Made by a program: the position numbers and the translations under genes. Source: CAVTQZ01 sp963737015 (GTDB taxonomy: Bacteria; Actinomycetota; Acidimicrobiia; Acidimicrobiales; UBA8190). From it: a stretch of DNA of 64,000 bases. This document shows, piece after piece, positions 1-8,290 of the stretch (its first letter is position 1; the number at the start of each line of letters is the position of its first letter). Under the pieces are notes generated by a model that was given only the letters and a program-made list of their open reading frames with translations, made no database searches and was not told the DNA's origin. The stretch covers positions 2,046,001 to 2,110,000 of the forward strand of contig CAVTQZ010000001.1 of assembly GCA_963737015.1 (NCBI GenBank). The letters run 5' to 3'.

Positions 1-785
1 CCCGGAAGGAACCCATGGACTCGTGATCGTGTTCGCCGCGCTGGTCGGTGCGATCGTGTGGAACCTTGCCACCTGGTGGTTCGGGCTGCCGTCGTCATCC
101 ACGCACACGCTGATCGGCGGCTTGATCGGCGCCGCGATCGGGGCGGCGAACGACGTCAAGTGGCACGGGGTGTTGACCAAGGTGGTGTTGCCGATGGCCG
201 TTTCACCGCTCATCGGGCTCGCCCTCGGTTACCTTGCGATGGTCGTAATCATCTGGATCTTCCGCTCGAGCGCGTCCTTCTCCGGTCAACCGCCGCTTCA
301 GGCAAGCCCAGATCGCGTCGACCGGAGCCATGGCATTCAGTCACGGCACACAGGACGCCCAAAAGACGATGGGAGTGATAACGCTCGCTCTGGTCGTGAC
401 CAACCACCTCGGCGGCTTCCACGTTCCGTTGTGGGTGATATTCACTGCTGCAGCGGCAATGGGCATCGGCACGTTGGTGGGCGGTTGGCGGGTCATAAAG
501 ACCCTTGGCCACCGCATCACGCCTCTCGATCCCCCGAGAGCCTTTGCTGCACAGACCGCGGCATCGACGGTCCTGCTCGTCTCCGCCTACGCCTACGCGA
601 TGCCTATCTCGTCTACGCACCTCATGACTTCCTCCGTCATGGGTGTGGGTGCGACACGCAGGTTCTCCGCCGTTCGCTGGGGGGTTGCCCGACAGGTGAT
701 CACGGCCTGGGTCCTCACCATCCCGGGCGCTGCGATCTCCGCGTGGCTCGTCTATCAGGTCGCCCACACGATCGTGGGCAGGTGA
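1..785 (+). pseudogene. pit: PiT-family inorganic phosphate transporter, 5' cut by window edge and frameshifted
   Basis: Inner-membrane Pit-type phosphate:cation symporter. The first base pairs already read inside the protein (EGTHGLVIVFAALVGAI), so the 5' end lies outside the window. The hallmark repeats are present: LPSSSTHTLIGG in the first half and AFSHGTQDAQKTMG plus MPISSTHLMTSS in the second. The first half reads in one frame to about base 282; the conserved VNRRFRQAQIAST stretch then continues in another frame from base 285, so one extra base (or two missing) sits at 281-284. It converges with a PhoU/DUF47 gene 6 bp downstream, the usual partner of Pit transporters. Whether the frameshift is real or a read error cannot be decided here. 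Confidence 0.85.
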
Positions 786-791
786 TCGGTT

Positions 792-2198
792 TCAGGATTC
801 CTTTATCAGGATGGATTCGACGACGTCGGAAACGTGTTCGATCGCGTTCAACGAGTCCTCGATCGACTGGACGATGTCCTTCCACTTGAGCACCTCGATC
901 GCGTCGTATTCGCCACCAAAGAGCCTTCCGAGCGCCCGCCGGAAGACCGAATCGCCCTCGTGCTCCAGCTGCTCGATCCGCTCGAGCCGGTAGCGAGCCC
1001 CTTTTTTGGTTCTCAGGCAGTCGGTGAGAGCCACCATCTCGTCGGCCATCGCCACAAGAAGCTCCGTCAGCTCGGCTGCTTCGGGGAGGGGGGTATTGAC
1101 TTTGACGATGTGGATCAACGACGCGGCAGCGAACATGTCGTCGACGACATCGTCGAGCTCCTCTGCCAGAGCGTGGATGTCCTCCCTGTCGAAGGGTGGA
1201 ACGAAACTCGCGTCGAGTAGGCGCAATACATCGGTCGTGAGCTCGTCTCCACGGCGTTCGAATCTCCGGATCTGGTCGAAGTGCTCTTCGATATCGCTGA
1301 AGGACGAAGACAGCTTGTTGAGCTCGAGTGCGCAATCTCTTGCATTGGACGCAGATTCGGCGAAGAAGTCGAAGAATTTGCTGTCGTGAGGCATGAGGCG
1401 CAGGTTCTGGAGCCGATGCCCGATCCGGGCGATCCCCGTTGGCTCCGAATCCGTCCTAGTCAACTCGTCTACGGCCGGCACGAGCGGCCGGCCCGAGGCC
1501 ATCCGTCGTGGCGCGGCCATCTCGTTGACCCGCCGTGCCAAATTGACCGCGTGGTCGCCGAGCCTCTCGTAGAACCGGGCAATGAGAGCGAGATCCACGG
1601 CCACTTTGGGATACTCGCTCTGCGTCAGGCCTTCGGCTACCAGTGAGGCGCAGAGATGGTCGAGCTCCTCGTCGGACTCTTCGAGCTGAAAGGTGGCCTC
1701 CCTCGAACGATTGGTGTAGGCCGCTCCCGCTGCCTTCCACATCTCGATCGTGAGTTCGCTCATCGCCTGGATGAGGCCACGGCTCCGGGGCGTGATCACA
1801 CCGCCGAGGCCTTCCGTCGAGCGCCGGGCGATGTGCTTCGCCAGGTCGGCGCTGCGTTCGAGCTCCGGGACGATCTGGAGGACGGCGACGAGCTCCTCCA
1901 CTTGCTCGGGGTCCTTCGACGCCTCCGCCAGCCGCTCCTTGACCGACGCCGTCAACAATTCACAGTGGCGGTCGATGTCCTCGTCCCCCGCGATGACGCG
2001 TTCGGCGCCCTCGAAGTCCTGCTCTAGCAAGGCGCTCGTAGCCCATCCGAGGCTCTCGCTCACCAGCTGGAACAGGACGCTGATCCCGTCCTCGACGGCG
2101 TAGGTTCCAGCGTGGACTCGGCCTTTTCCGATCGCCACGAGGAGCATGCTAGTGAGGAGAGCCGCCGATTCGGGGATGCGGGCCGGGTCGCGTGACAC
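792..2198 (-). CDS. PhoU-DUF47 two-part phosphate transport regulator
   Basis: Cytoplasmic all-helical protein of about 468 residues. The N-terminal half resembles PhoU (repeated three-helix units, with ELERSADLAKHIARR and RFYERLGDHAVNLARR containing the E-R-x-x-D metal-binding pattern). The C-terminal half resembles DUF47/PhoU_div (FFDFFAESASNARDC, RFERRGDELTTDVLRLLD, EDIHALAEELDDVVDD, LEHEGDSVFRRAL). DUF47 proteins usually sit beside Pit transporters, and this one converges on pit. The GTG at 2196-2198 was chosen because GGAGG lies 5 bases upstream; the frame stays open further upstream but would overlap the divergent sigma gene at 2228. The fusion of both PhoU-type halves in one chain is larger than either family alone. 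Confidence 0.82.
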   Translation of the reverse strand: MSRDPARIPESAALLTSMLLVAIGKGRVHAGTYAVEDGISVLFQLVSESLGWATSALLEQDFEGAERVIAGDEDIDRHCELLTASVKERLAEASKDPEQVEELVAVLQIVPELERSADLAKHIARRSTEGLGGVITPRSRGLIQAMSELTIEMWKAAGAAYTNRSREATFQLEESDEELDHLCASLVAEGLTQSEYPKVAVDLALIARFYERLGDHAVNLARRVNEMAAPRRMASGRPLVPAVDELTRTDSEPTGIARIGHRLQNLRLMPHDSKFFDFFAESASNARDCALELNKLSSSFSDIEEHFDQIRRFERRGDELTTDVLRLLDASFVPPFDREDIHALAEELDDVVDDMFAAASLIHIVKVNTPLPEAAELTELLVAMADEMVALTDCLRTKKGARYRLERIEQLEHEGDSVFRRALGRLFGGEYDAIEVLKWKDIVQSIEDSLNAIEHVSDVVESILIKES

Positions 2199-2227
2199 AT
2201 TTTCCTCCGAACTGTGATCTATAGGGC

Positions 2228-2779
2228 GTGAGACCACGTTTCGAAGAGTCCTCTGATGCCGAGCTGCTGCGGCTGGACGACTCCGAGGCATTCGGCGAGG
2301 TATACCGACGCCACTCCCACGAGGTCTATTGCTGGGCCCGGGCGCGCACGGGTGAATACGCGGCGGATCTGACAGCAGAGGTTTTTGCACACGCTTGGAC
2401 TGCGCGCGGTCGTTTCAGGGACGAGATTCAGGGCTCGGCACTGCCATGGCTTCTCGGCATCTCGCGAAACGTGTTGCGAGCGTCCCTTCGCAAGCGAGAG
2501 CTCCAGTCGAAGGGGAGAAAGCGCCTCGGCATGCCCACCTCGATCGGCGAGGATCAGGGATACGAGGCGGTAGAAGACCGACTTTCGTTTTCGTCAGCTG
2601 TCATACGGGCTTTCGCCGATCTGCCGGAGTCGGAACGACATCTCTTGATCCTGCGACTCGTGGAAGAACGCCCTTATCGCGAGATCGCCCACCGGTTGGG
2701 CTGCACCCCCGTTGCCGCAAGGCTCCGAGTCTCACGTTCTTTGCGTCGTCTGCATCTGCTAGGAGGAACCCTCACATGA
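2228..2779 (+). CDS. ECF-type RNA polymerase sigma factor
   Basis: Sigma-70 family ECF factor of 183 aa that would direct RNA polymerase to a small regulon. Region 2 is visible near residues 15-75 (FGEVYRRHSHEVYCWARAR, then AADLTAEVFAHAWTARGRF), and region 4 near 125-175 with the helix-turn-helix ERPYREIAHRLGCTPVAARLR. The start is GTG at 2228; 29 bp separate it from the divergent PhoU-DUF47 start, so both promoters share a very short region. Its stop overlaps the ATG of the next gene (ATGA), implying translational coupling to a membrane protein that may act as its anti-sigma factor. Confidence 0.88.
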   Translation: MRPRFEESSDAELLRLDDSEAFGEVYRRHSHEVYCWARARTGEYAADLTAEVFAHAWTARGRFRDEIQGSALPWLLGISRNVLRASLRKRELQSKGRKRLGMPTSIGEDQGYEAVEDRLSFSSAVIRAFADLPESERHLLILRLVEERPYREIAHRLGCTPVAARLRVSRSLRRLHLLGGTLT

Positions 2780-3600
2780 CCAGCTTGCAATCAGATCTCG
2801 ACCGAATCGGGACTTTGCTCAAAGAGGCCATCGATTCCGACTTGGCCGGGCACAAGCCTCATGCAGGGCGCCGGGAACATCACGCGGGCTTGCGTAAGCG
2901 CGGCACCCGATTGAAGTGGGCGGCACTCGCAGGTGGAACCGGAGTTGCCGCTGGCGTCTCGGCCCTCGTCCTCATCGGAGGGAGCGAGCAGTACGCGTTC
3001 GCCGGCTGGTCGGCCGCCCCGACGACGCCCGCCACCGGCCAGGTCACCGCCGCCGAAACCGTGTGTCAGGCTCGCATCGCCCAAGGCCCCCCCTCGAACA
3101 AGGGCGTCGATGCGGCATCCCTGGTGCCCGAGCTGAGCGACGTCCGCGGTCCCTATACGGTCACGGTGTTCGGCGGCAGCTCTCAGAGTGTGCTTCTGTG
3201 TGTATCTGCTCCGGGTGCAACTTCCTTGCGCTGGATCGCCGCGCCCGGCGCAACGGTAGGCAACGGCGCGATCGCGATCGACCAAGTCAGCTTCCTCGAC
3301 CGTGACAGTCAGCCGTACACACTTGTCGAGGGCCGAGTCGGTAGCGGAGTGACGAGCGCGACACTCGTCCTCGGTGACGGGACCAAGGTGACGACCACCA
3401 TTGGCAACGGTCTTCTCATCGCGTGGTGGCCTGGGACCGAGAGCATCACCTCCGCGACCGTCGTGACCACGGCCGGTGTCTCGAGCCAGCCCTTGAACTT
3501 GCCGGGCCCCGCCAAACCGTCCTCGAAGCCCGCACCATCGTCGCCCCCGACCCACTCGTCGTGCACGCCGACCGCCTCAGTCGCATGCGCAATGCCATAG
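2776..3600 (+). CDS. Single-pass membrane protein coupled to the ECF sigma gene (possible anti-sigma factor)
   Basis: Protein of 274 aa. Residues 1-50 are charged and cytoplasmic-looking, one hydrophobic segment follows near 50-70 (WAALAGGTGVAAGVSALVLI), and the rest is an exported domain with two or three cysteines and a Pro/Ser-rich tail. The start ATG overlaps the sigma stop. Position and topology fit an ECF anti-sigma partner, but no recognisable zinc-binding anti-sigma motif (HxxxCxxC) is visible, so this role is inference. Family not recognised. Confidence 0.6.
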   Translation: MTSLQSDLDRIGTLLKEAIDSDLAGHKPHAGRREHHAGLRKRGTRLKWAALAGGTGVAAGVSALVLIGGSEQYAFAGWSAAPTTPATGQVTAAETVCQARIAQGPPSNKGVDAASLVPELSDVRGPYTVTVFGGSSQSVLLCVSAPGATSLRWIAAPGATVGNGAIAIDQVSFLDRDSQPYTLVEGRVGSGVTSATLVLGDGTKVTTTIGNGLLIAWWPGTESITSATVVTTAGVSSQPLNLPGPAKPSSKPAPSSPPTHSSCTPTASVACAMP

Positions 3601-3622
3601 GAACCATCTCAGAGCCGGACCG

Positions 3623-4123
3623 CTAGCTCGTGCGCAGGATCTTCCCTGTCTCGAGGAGGGTCTTCAGACTCGACAGCACAGCGGGCCAGCCTTGCGAGAT
3701 GCCCTGTAGGACACTGCTCGCCGGCGAAAAACCGTCGTGGACGAGCGTCAACTTCGTCACGCCACCACCGACGTCGTCGATGTCGAAGGTGACCTGCGAA
3801 CGTGGCTCGGCTCGCCATGTATCAGCCGTTTCTTCGTCCATGCCGACGGCGACGGCCCAGGCGGGCGTAAAGGAATGCCACATGTAGCTGAGTCGGCGTC
3901 CGGGATCCGACTCGAGGACCACCTGCTCGGGGCCACTCACGATGAGGCCGAGCTCTTCGTGTGCCAGGTCGTACGTGGCGCCCTTCTTCCAGGTCGAATG
4001 GAGGGTTTTCGCACCTGCTTTCTGGTGTCGCCAGTAGCGCTTCATGAGAGCGGGATCCGTGAGTCCCTGCCAGACCTGCTCGGGTGTGGAGTGGACATAG
4101 ATCGTGTACGTGAAGCTGGTCAT
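3623..4123 (-). CDS. SRPBCC (AHSA1/START-like) domain protein
   Basis: Protein of 166 aa with the SRPBCC helix-grip fold signature: a start strand followed by VHSTPEQVWQGLTDPALMKRYW, then GLIVSGPEQVVLESDPGRRLSYMWH, and a C-terminal helix GWPAVLSSLKTLLETG. These proteins bind hydrophobic ligands and are often paired with ArsR regulators, as here (ArsR at 4704). It is transcribed divergently from a second SRPBCC gene at 4261 across a 137-bp gap that holds an inverted repeat. Ligand unknown. Confidence 0.82.
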   Translation of the reverse strand: MTSFTYTIYVHSTPEQVWQGLTDPALMKRYWRHQKAGAKTLHSTWKKGATYDLAHEELGLIVSGPEQVVLESDPGRRLSYMWHSFTPAWAVAVGMDEETADTWRAEPRSQVTFDIDDVGGGVTKLTLVHDGFSPASSVLQGISQGWPAVLSSLKTLLETGKILRTS

Positions 4124-4158
4124 CGGGTCTTCTCCTTGGCGTTTATGTGCAACCTACG

Positions 4159-4220
4159 GTAGCACGTGCGAGGTTGACCTGCAATCTCAAGTTGCTACTC
4201 GGCCGGACCTGACGTGCTAC
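4159..4220. promoter_or_regulatory. Inverted repeat GTAGCACGT / ACGTGCTAC in the SRPBCC divergent promoter region
   Basis: Perfect 9-bp arms lie at 4159-4167 and 4212-4220, 44 bp apart, within the gap between divergent SRPBCC genes. A third GCTAC half-like match lies at 4194-4198. Likely target of the neighbouring ArsR regulator; inferred from position only. Confidence 0.4.
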
Positions 4221-4260
4221 TATGAGTTGCAGTTGTGAGAAAAGAGTCGGGAGGACAGTT

Positions 4261-4707
4261 GTGGCGGATCTGATGATCGAGCGAGAAGTGCTGATAGAGG
4301 CACCGGCGGAGGTGGTCTGGCGAACCATCACGGATCCCGGCCAGATGACACAGTGGTTCGCAGACCGAGTGGACCTCGTTGTCGAACCCGGAGCGCATGG
4401 ATACATGGGATTCGGCGACCAGGGCGGTCCGGTCGTCGTCGAGACGGTCGATCCGCCCACTCGTTTCTCGTTCCGCTGGAACCACCCCCTCGGGGAGGAA
4501 CCTGTGGTCGGCAACTCGATACTTGTCGAGTTCACCCTGACGCCCGAGGGCGACGAGCGGACCGGTCTCCGAGTGACCGAAAGCGGCCACGAGCTTCGCG
4601 AGTGGCCGGACTCCGAGAAACAACGTTATGCCGACGACCACCGAGGTGGCTGGGGCGAGTACCTCGATCGCCTCGCCGAGGTGCTCGCTGGGCGCGAGTC
4701 GGGATGA
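4261..4707 (+). CDS. SRPBCC (AHSA1-like) domain protein
   Basis: About 148 aa. The helix-grip pattern is clear: VLIEAPAEVVWRTITDPGQM, then TQWFADRVDLVVEPG, PPTRFSFRWNHP, and the closing helix GGWGEYLDRLAEVLAG. GTG at 4261 is preferred because GGGAGG sits 6-7 bases upstream; a start at 4222 in the same frame would add 13 residues without a ribosome site. The stop overlaps the ATG of the ArsR gene, so the two are co-translated. Such SRPBCC-ArsR pairs are common in Actinobacteria and Proteobacteria; the ligand is unknown. Confidence 0.84.
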   Translation: MADLMIEREVLIEAPAEVVWRTITDPGQMTQWFADRVDLVVEPGAHGYMGFGDQGGPVVVETVDPPTRFSFRWNHPLGEEPVVGNSILVEFTLTPEGDERTGLRVTESGHELREWPDSEKQRYADDHRGGWGEYLDRLAEVLAGRESG

Positions 4708-5051
4708 CTTCGAAAGTCGACGACGAGCTGTGGTCCGCAATCGGAGACCCGTCCCGCCGACGCGTGCTCGATCTGCTCGTCACCAACGGCGAGGTCAGCG
4801 CCAGTTGGTTGGCCGATTACGTCCCGTTCTCCCGCCAGGCCGTCTCCAAGCACCTGGTCGTGCTCGAAGAAGCCGGGCTGGTCAGCAAGCGTAAGCAGGG
4901 CCGAGAGGTCCTCTATCAGGTTCAAGCCAACCGCCTCGACCAGGCCACCCGGGCCATGGCTGAGCTCGCCGCCCAATGGGACAGGCGCCTCGCGTCCATA
5001 AAGCGGCTCGCCGAAACAGCTCACGCGCAGGCGAAGAAAAGGCGTAACTAG
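4704..5051 (+). CDS. ArsR-family transcriptional regulator
   Basis: Winged-helix repressor of 115 aa. It opens with DDELWSAIGDPSRRRVLDLL, has the recognition helix region FSRQAVSKHLVVLEEAGLV, and the wing KRKQGREVLYQ. No cysteine pair of the classical metal-sensing ArsR type is present, which fits the SRPBCC-linked subgroup. ATGA overlap with the SRPBCC gene upstream; the stop codon lies inside the first AACTAGTT palindrome that precedes the next TetR gene. It probably regulates the SRPBCC divergon. Confidence 0.88.
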   Translation: MTSKVDDELWSAIGDPSRRRVLDLLVTNGEVSASWLADYVPFSRQAVSKHLVVLEEAGLVSKRKQGREVLYQVQANRLDQATRAMAELAAQWDRRLASIKRLAETAHAQAKKRRN

Positions 5052-5074
5052 TTGCACCTATAGGGAAACTAGTT
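5046..5074. promoter_or_regulatory. Paired AACTAGTT palindromes, candidate TetR operator
   Basis: Two identical 8-bp palindromes AACTAGTT at 5046-5053 and 5067-5074 are 21 bp apart centre to centre, about two helical turns, so two dimers could bind the same DNA face. They end 13 bp before the TetR start at 5088. Likely autoregulatory site for the TetR-sulfatase-dehalogenase operon; inferred from sequence and position. Confidence 0.55.
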
Positions 5075-5087
5075 CTACGGTTGGCTC

Positions 5088-5660
5088 ATGGACGGGAGGA
5101 TCCTGCGCGGAGAGCTCAATCGGCAGGCGCTCGTCGACGCCGCCCTGGCGCTCGTCATCGAAACCGGGGCACTGCCGACGGCCCACGAGATCGCCAGACG
5201 GGCAGGCGTGTCCAAACGTTCGGTCTTTCACCACTTCCCGGACATGGAGGGCCTGCTCACGGTGGCGGCCGACACTCAAGCAGCCCGCTTCTGGCACATC
5301 CTCGAGCGTCCCGAACCGGGCCTTCCTCTCGAAGAGCGGATCGGGCAGGCGATCGACCAACGAGCGCGACTCTTCGATGCCATCAGCGACGTGCGACGAG
5401 TTGCGGTGCGCCAGGAACCTGGGTCTCCAACTCTGGCCGACAGGTTGTGCGGCAGCCGGCGTGCGCTTCGGCGTCATCTGCGCGCCTGGCTGAACCCAGA
5501 GTTGTCAGATTTACCGAAAGCAGTTGGTGACGGGATCCTGGCCATCGGATCTTGGGAAACGTGGGAGGTCCTGCGCGTCGACCAGGGTCTGACGACCAGC
5601 GCAGCACAGCGCGCCGTGCAGGCGACCGTCGAGTCTGCGTTCGAGCTCGTGGCGACCTAG
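5088..5660 (+). CDS. TetR/AcrR-family transcriptional regulator
   Basis: Protein of 190 aa. The N-terminal helix-turn-helix is clear at residues 12-60: LNRQALVDAALALVIETG, PTAHEIARRAGVSKRSVFHHFPDMEGLL. The remaining helices form a ligand pocket of unknown specificity. The gene is first in a same-strand run with a sulfatase (10 bp gap) and a haloalkane dehalogenase (overlapping), with two AACTAGTT palindromes just upstream, so it probably represses its own operon and responds to a substrate of those enzymes. Confidence 0.88.
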   Translation: MDGRILRGELNRQALVDAALALVIETGALPTAHEIARRAGVSKRSVFHHFPDMEGLLTVAADTQAARFWHILERPEPGLPLEERIGQAIDQRARLFDAISDVRRVAVRQEPGSPTLADRLCGSRRALRRHLRAWLNPELSDLPKAVGDGILAIGSWETWEVLRVDQGLTTSAAQRAVQATVESAFELVAT

Positions 5661-5670
5661 GAGACTCAAA

Positions 5671-7191
5671 ATGGGGCGAAACATCTTGTTCGTCACTACC
5701 GACCAGCAGCGCTTCGATTCCTTGGGATGCAACGGAGGGAAGGTCGCAAGGACACCAGTCGCAGACCGGTTAGCCACCTCGGGTGTCAACTACATGCGCG
5801 CCATGAATCAGAACGTCGTGTGCATGCCTTCGCGAAGCACGATGATCACCGGACAATATCCGAGGACACACGGCGTCTACGCCAACGGAGTCCCTCTGCC
5901 CGCCGATGCCCCCAGCGTGGCGGCTTACCTCAATCAGCATGGATACCGGACAGCCCTGCTCGGAAAAGCCCATTTCGAGCCCGGCATGGATCTCGAGGGG
6001 AAGTGGCCCGAGAATCGGCTGGCAAGGGAAGGCTCCACGGGCCCGCACCGCGGATTCGAGCACTTGGAGCTCGCTATGCACGGCCCGCTGCCTCTGTGGC
6101 ATTACGGCGTGTGGGTCCGCTCGAAGCCTGGCCACCACGAACGCGACTTCTATCAGCTCTTCGACGCGGATGGTCTGAACAGCGCCGGGGGTGGCGACAC
6201 CGGTGCGTGCCAGGTGAAGGTCAACCCAGTGCCGCGCGAGCTCTATCACACCGACTGGGTGGCAGATCGGGCCATCGCATGGCTCGACACGCTCGGCGCT
6301 GACGAGGACTGGTTCTGCTGGATGAGCTTTCCCGATCCGCACCATCCTTGGGACCCGCCGGCGAGTGAACTGGGTCGTGTGCGCTGGCAGGACCTCGACC
6401 TGCCCGAGGGTCATCCGGGATCGCCCGAAACGTGCCGGCACGTTCTCGAGCAAAAGCCGCGCCACTGGCTGGCCTACTACGAGGGGACGCATTCGAACCT
6501 CGAGGGCGGCCCAGCCGACTTCGTGCCCGCCGCGATGTCCCACGACCAGGTCCGCGAAGTAAACGCCATGACACACATAGAGAACGAATTGATCGACGAG
6601 GCGCTAGGGCGTGTGCTCAATCGCATCGAGGCCCGAGGGTGGGGGCAAGACACCGACGTCTTCTTCACCACCGATCACGGTGAGCTCCAAGGTGACTTCG
6701 GGCTTTTGTTCAAGGGCCCATATCACTGTGATGCTCTCATGCGTGTGCCTCTCATCTGGCGCCCTGCACCGTCGGCAGGACTGACACCCTGTGTGGTCAC
6801 TGACCCGGTGGGGTTGCTGGACCTCGCGCCGACGTTCTGCGAGATCGCAGGGTTGCCGGTTCCGACTCGGATGGAAGGAAACTCGCTGCCGAGCTCCGAC
6901 AACTCGGGCCGCGAGCGGGTGATCACCGAGTGGGAGAGCCAGTTCGAGACGGAGGATCTTCACCTGCGCTCCCTCTACAGAGATGGGTGGGTGGTAACCG
7001 AGTACGGCGAGGGCGGCGGATATGACGGAACGGAGGGCGAGCTCTACGACCTCGTGGACGATCCGCACCAATGGGTGAACCGGTGGGCCGACCGGGTGAA
7101 GCGCTCTTTTCGCGATGAGCTGCTGGCCGACTTGCACGAGCACCTACCATCCCCTCGCGAGCCCCGGCTCTCCGTGGAGGCTCCTGTCTGA
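5671..7191 (+). CDS. Type I sulfatase (formylglycine-dependent)
   Basis: Protein of 506 aa, alkaline-phosphatase superfamily, hydrolysing a sulfate (or phosphonate) ester. The modification motif C-x-P-S-R is present at residues 51-55 (VCMPSRSTMITGQ); Cys51 would be oxidised to formylglycine. Metal ligands are visible at the N-terminus (TTDQQR, residues 9-14) and in the second half (TTDHGELQGDFG). No signal peptide, so cytoplasmic. The stop and the next start share bases (TGATG). The context with TetR and a dehalogenase suggests catabolism of a xenobiotic or sulfonated/halogenated compound; the substrate is not deducible. Confidence 0.88.
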   Translation: MGRNILFVTTDQQRFDSLGCNGGKVARTPVADRLATSGVNYMRAMNQNVVCMPSRSTMITGQYPRTHGVYANGVPLPADAPSVAAYLNQHGYRTALLGKAHFEPGMDLEGKWPENRLAREGSTGPHRGFEHLELAMHGPLPLWHYGVWVRSKPGHHERDFYQLFDADGLNSAGGGDTGACQVKVNPVPRELYHTDWVADRAIAWLDTLGADEDWFCWMSFPDPHHPWDPPASELGRVRWQDLDLPEGHPGSPETCRHVLEQKPRHWLAYYEGTHSNLEGGPADFVPAAMSHDQVREVNAMTHIENELIDEALGRVLNRIEARGWGQDTDVFFTTDHGELQGDFGLLFKGPYHCDALMRVPLIWRPAPSAGLTPCVVTDPVGLLDLAPTFCEIAGLPVPTRMEGNSLPSSDNSGRERVITEWESQFETEDLHLRSLYRDGWVVTEYGEGGGYDGTEGELYDLVDDPHQWVNRWADRVKRSFRDELLADLHEHLPSPREPRLSVEAPV

Positions 7192-8100
7192 TGCGCTGCG
7201 TACGAACGCCTGACGCGGCATTTCATGAACTGCCCGGTTTTCCCTTCGAACCCCATTACGCGGAAGTGGATGACGGCACGGGCGGCGGTCTGCGGATGCA
7301 TTTCCTCGACGAGGGATCGTCGGATGCTCCCGTCGTCTTGCTGATGCACGGAGAACCGTCTTGGTCTTACCTCTACCGTCACATGATTCCGAGACTCGTC
7401 GACGCAGGACTGCGCTGCATCGCCCCGGACCTGGTCGGTTTCGGACGGTCGGACAAGCCAACTGAACGAAGCGACTACAGCTATGCAAGCCACGTGGAAT
7501 GGACCCGTGCCTTGCTGCTCGACCGGATCGGTATCGAGGGCGCGACTCTTGTCGGACAGGACTGGGGCGGGCTCATCGGTTTGCCGCGTGCTTGCCGAAA
7601 ACCCGGATCGCTTCAGTCGCGTCGTGGTGGCCAACACCGGGCTGCCGACCGGCGATGGGAAGATCACGGATGCGTTCTTGGCGTGGCAGCGGTTCTCGCA
7701 GGAGACCGACGATTTCCCCGTGGGCACGATCGTCAACGGCGGCTGCCGCACACAGCTCGGGCCGGAGGTGATCGCCGCATACGACGCGCCGTTCCCCGAC
7801 GATTCCTACAAGGCGGGAGCGCGGGCGTTCCCGGTACTCGTGCCCACCAGGGGAGACGATCCGGCGGCGGAAGCCAATCGGCGCGCATGGGAGGCACTCG
7901 AAGAGTGGGACAAACCTTTCCTGACTGCGTTCTCAGACGGGGATCCGATAACCGCGGGTGGCGAATCCGTCTTCCAACGCCGCATTCCCGGAGCCCGTGG
8001 CCGCCGGCATGTCACGATCGAAGAGGCGGGACACTTTCTCCAAGAAGACCGTGGTCCCGAGTTGGCGGCTGTTGTGGCTGAGTTCATCGCATCGACCTGA
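7191..8100 (+). pseudogene. Haloalkane dehalogenase, interrupted by a one-base insertion
   Basis: Alpha/beta-hydrolase of the haloalkane dehalogenase I (DhlA-like) type. Seen: oxyanion region MHGEPSWSYLYRHMIPRL, nucleophile elbow VGQDWGGL (Asp), and in the second frame AYDAPFPDDSYKAGARAFP, acid region FSDGDPITAGGE and histidine EEAGHFLQED. The first frame breaks at GLIGLPRAC; reading continues correctly as VLAENPDRFSRVVVAN in the frame one base later, so removing a single C near 7584 restores a protein of about 302 aa. All catalytic residues are preserved across both pieces, so a recent mutation or a sequencing error is likely rather than old decay. Overlaps the sulfatase stop. Confidence 0.85.
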
Positions 8101-8101
8101 G

Positions 8102-8124
8102 TCCCCGCAGTCGGACGGCGGGGA
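8102..8124 (+). terminator. GC-rich hairpin after the dehalogenase gene
   Basis: TCCCCGC (8102-8108) pairs with GCGGGGA (8118-8124) around a 9-nt loop, directly after the operon stop codon. There is no T-run, as is common for actinobacterial terminators. Confidence 0.45.
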
Positions 8125-8290
8125 TTCGGCGTCAACGCTCCCGCCGGCACCGCCACGGCAGCTCTATATCAAGTTTTCACAGTGAGCGAGGCCAGATCGT
8201 CGAAATCAGGGGAGATTCCGATCGCCCGAGCGCCAACGCGTAGTTAGGTGCTCGCCAAGTGCCCCAATCAGGAAGAATCCGCGGCCTGCA

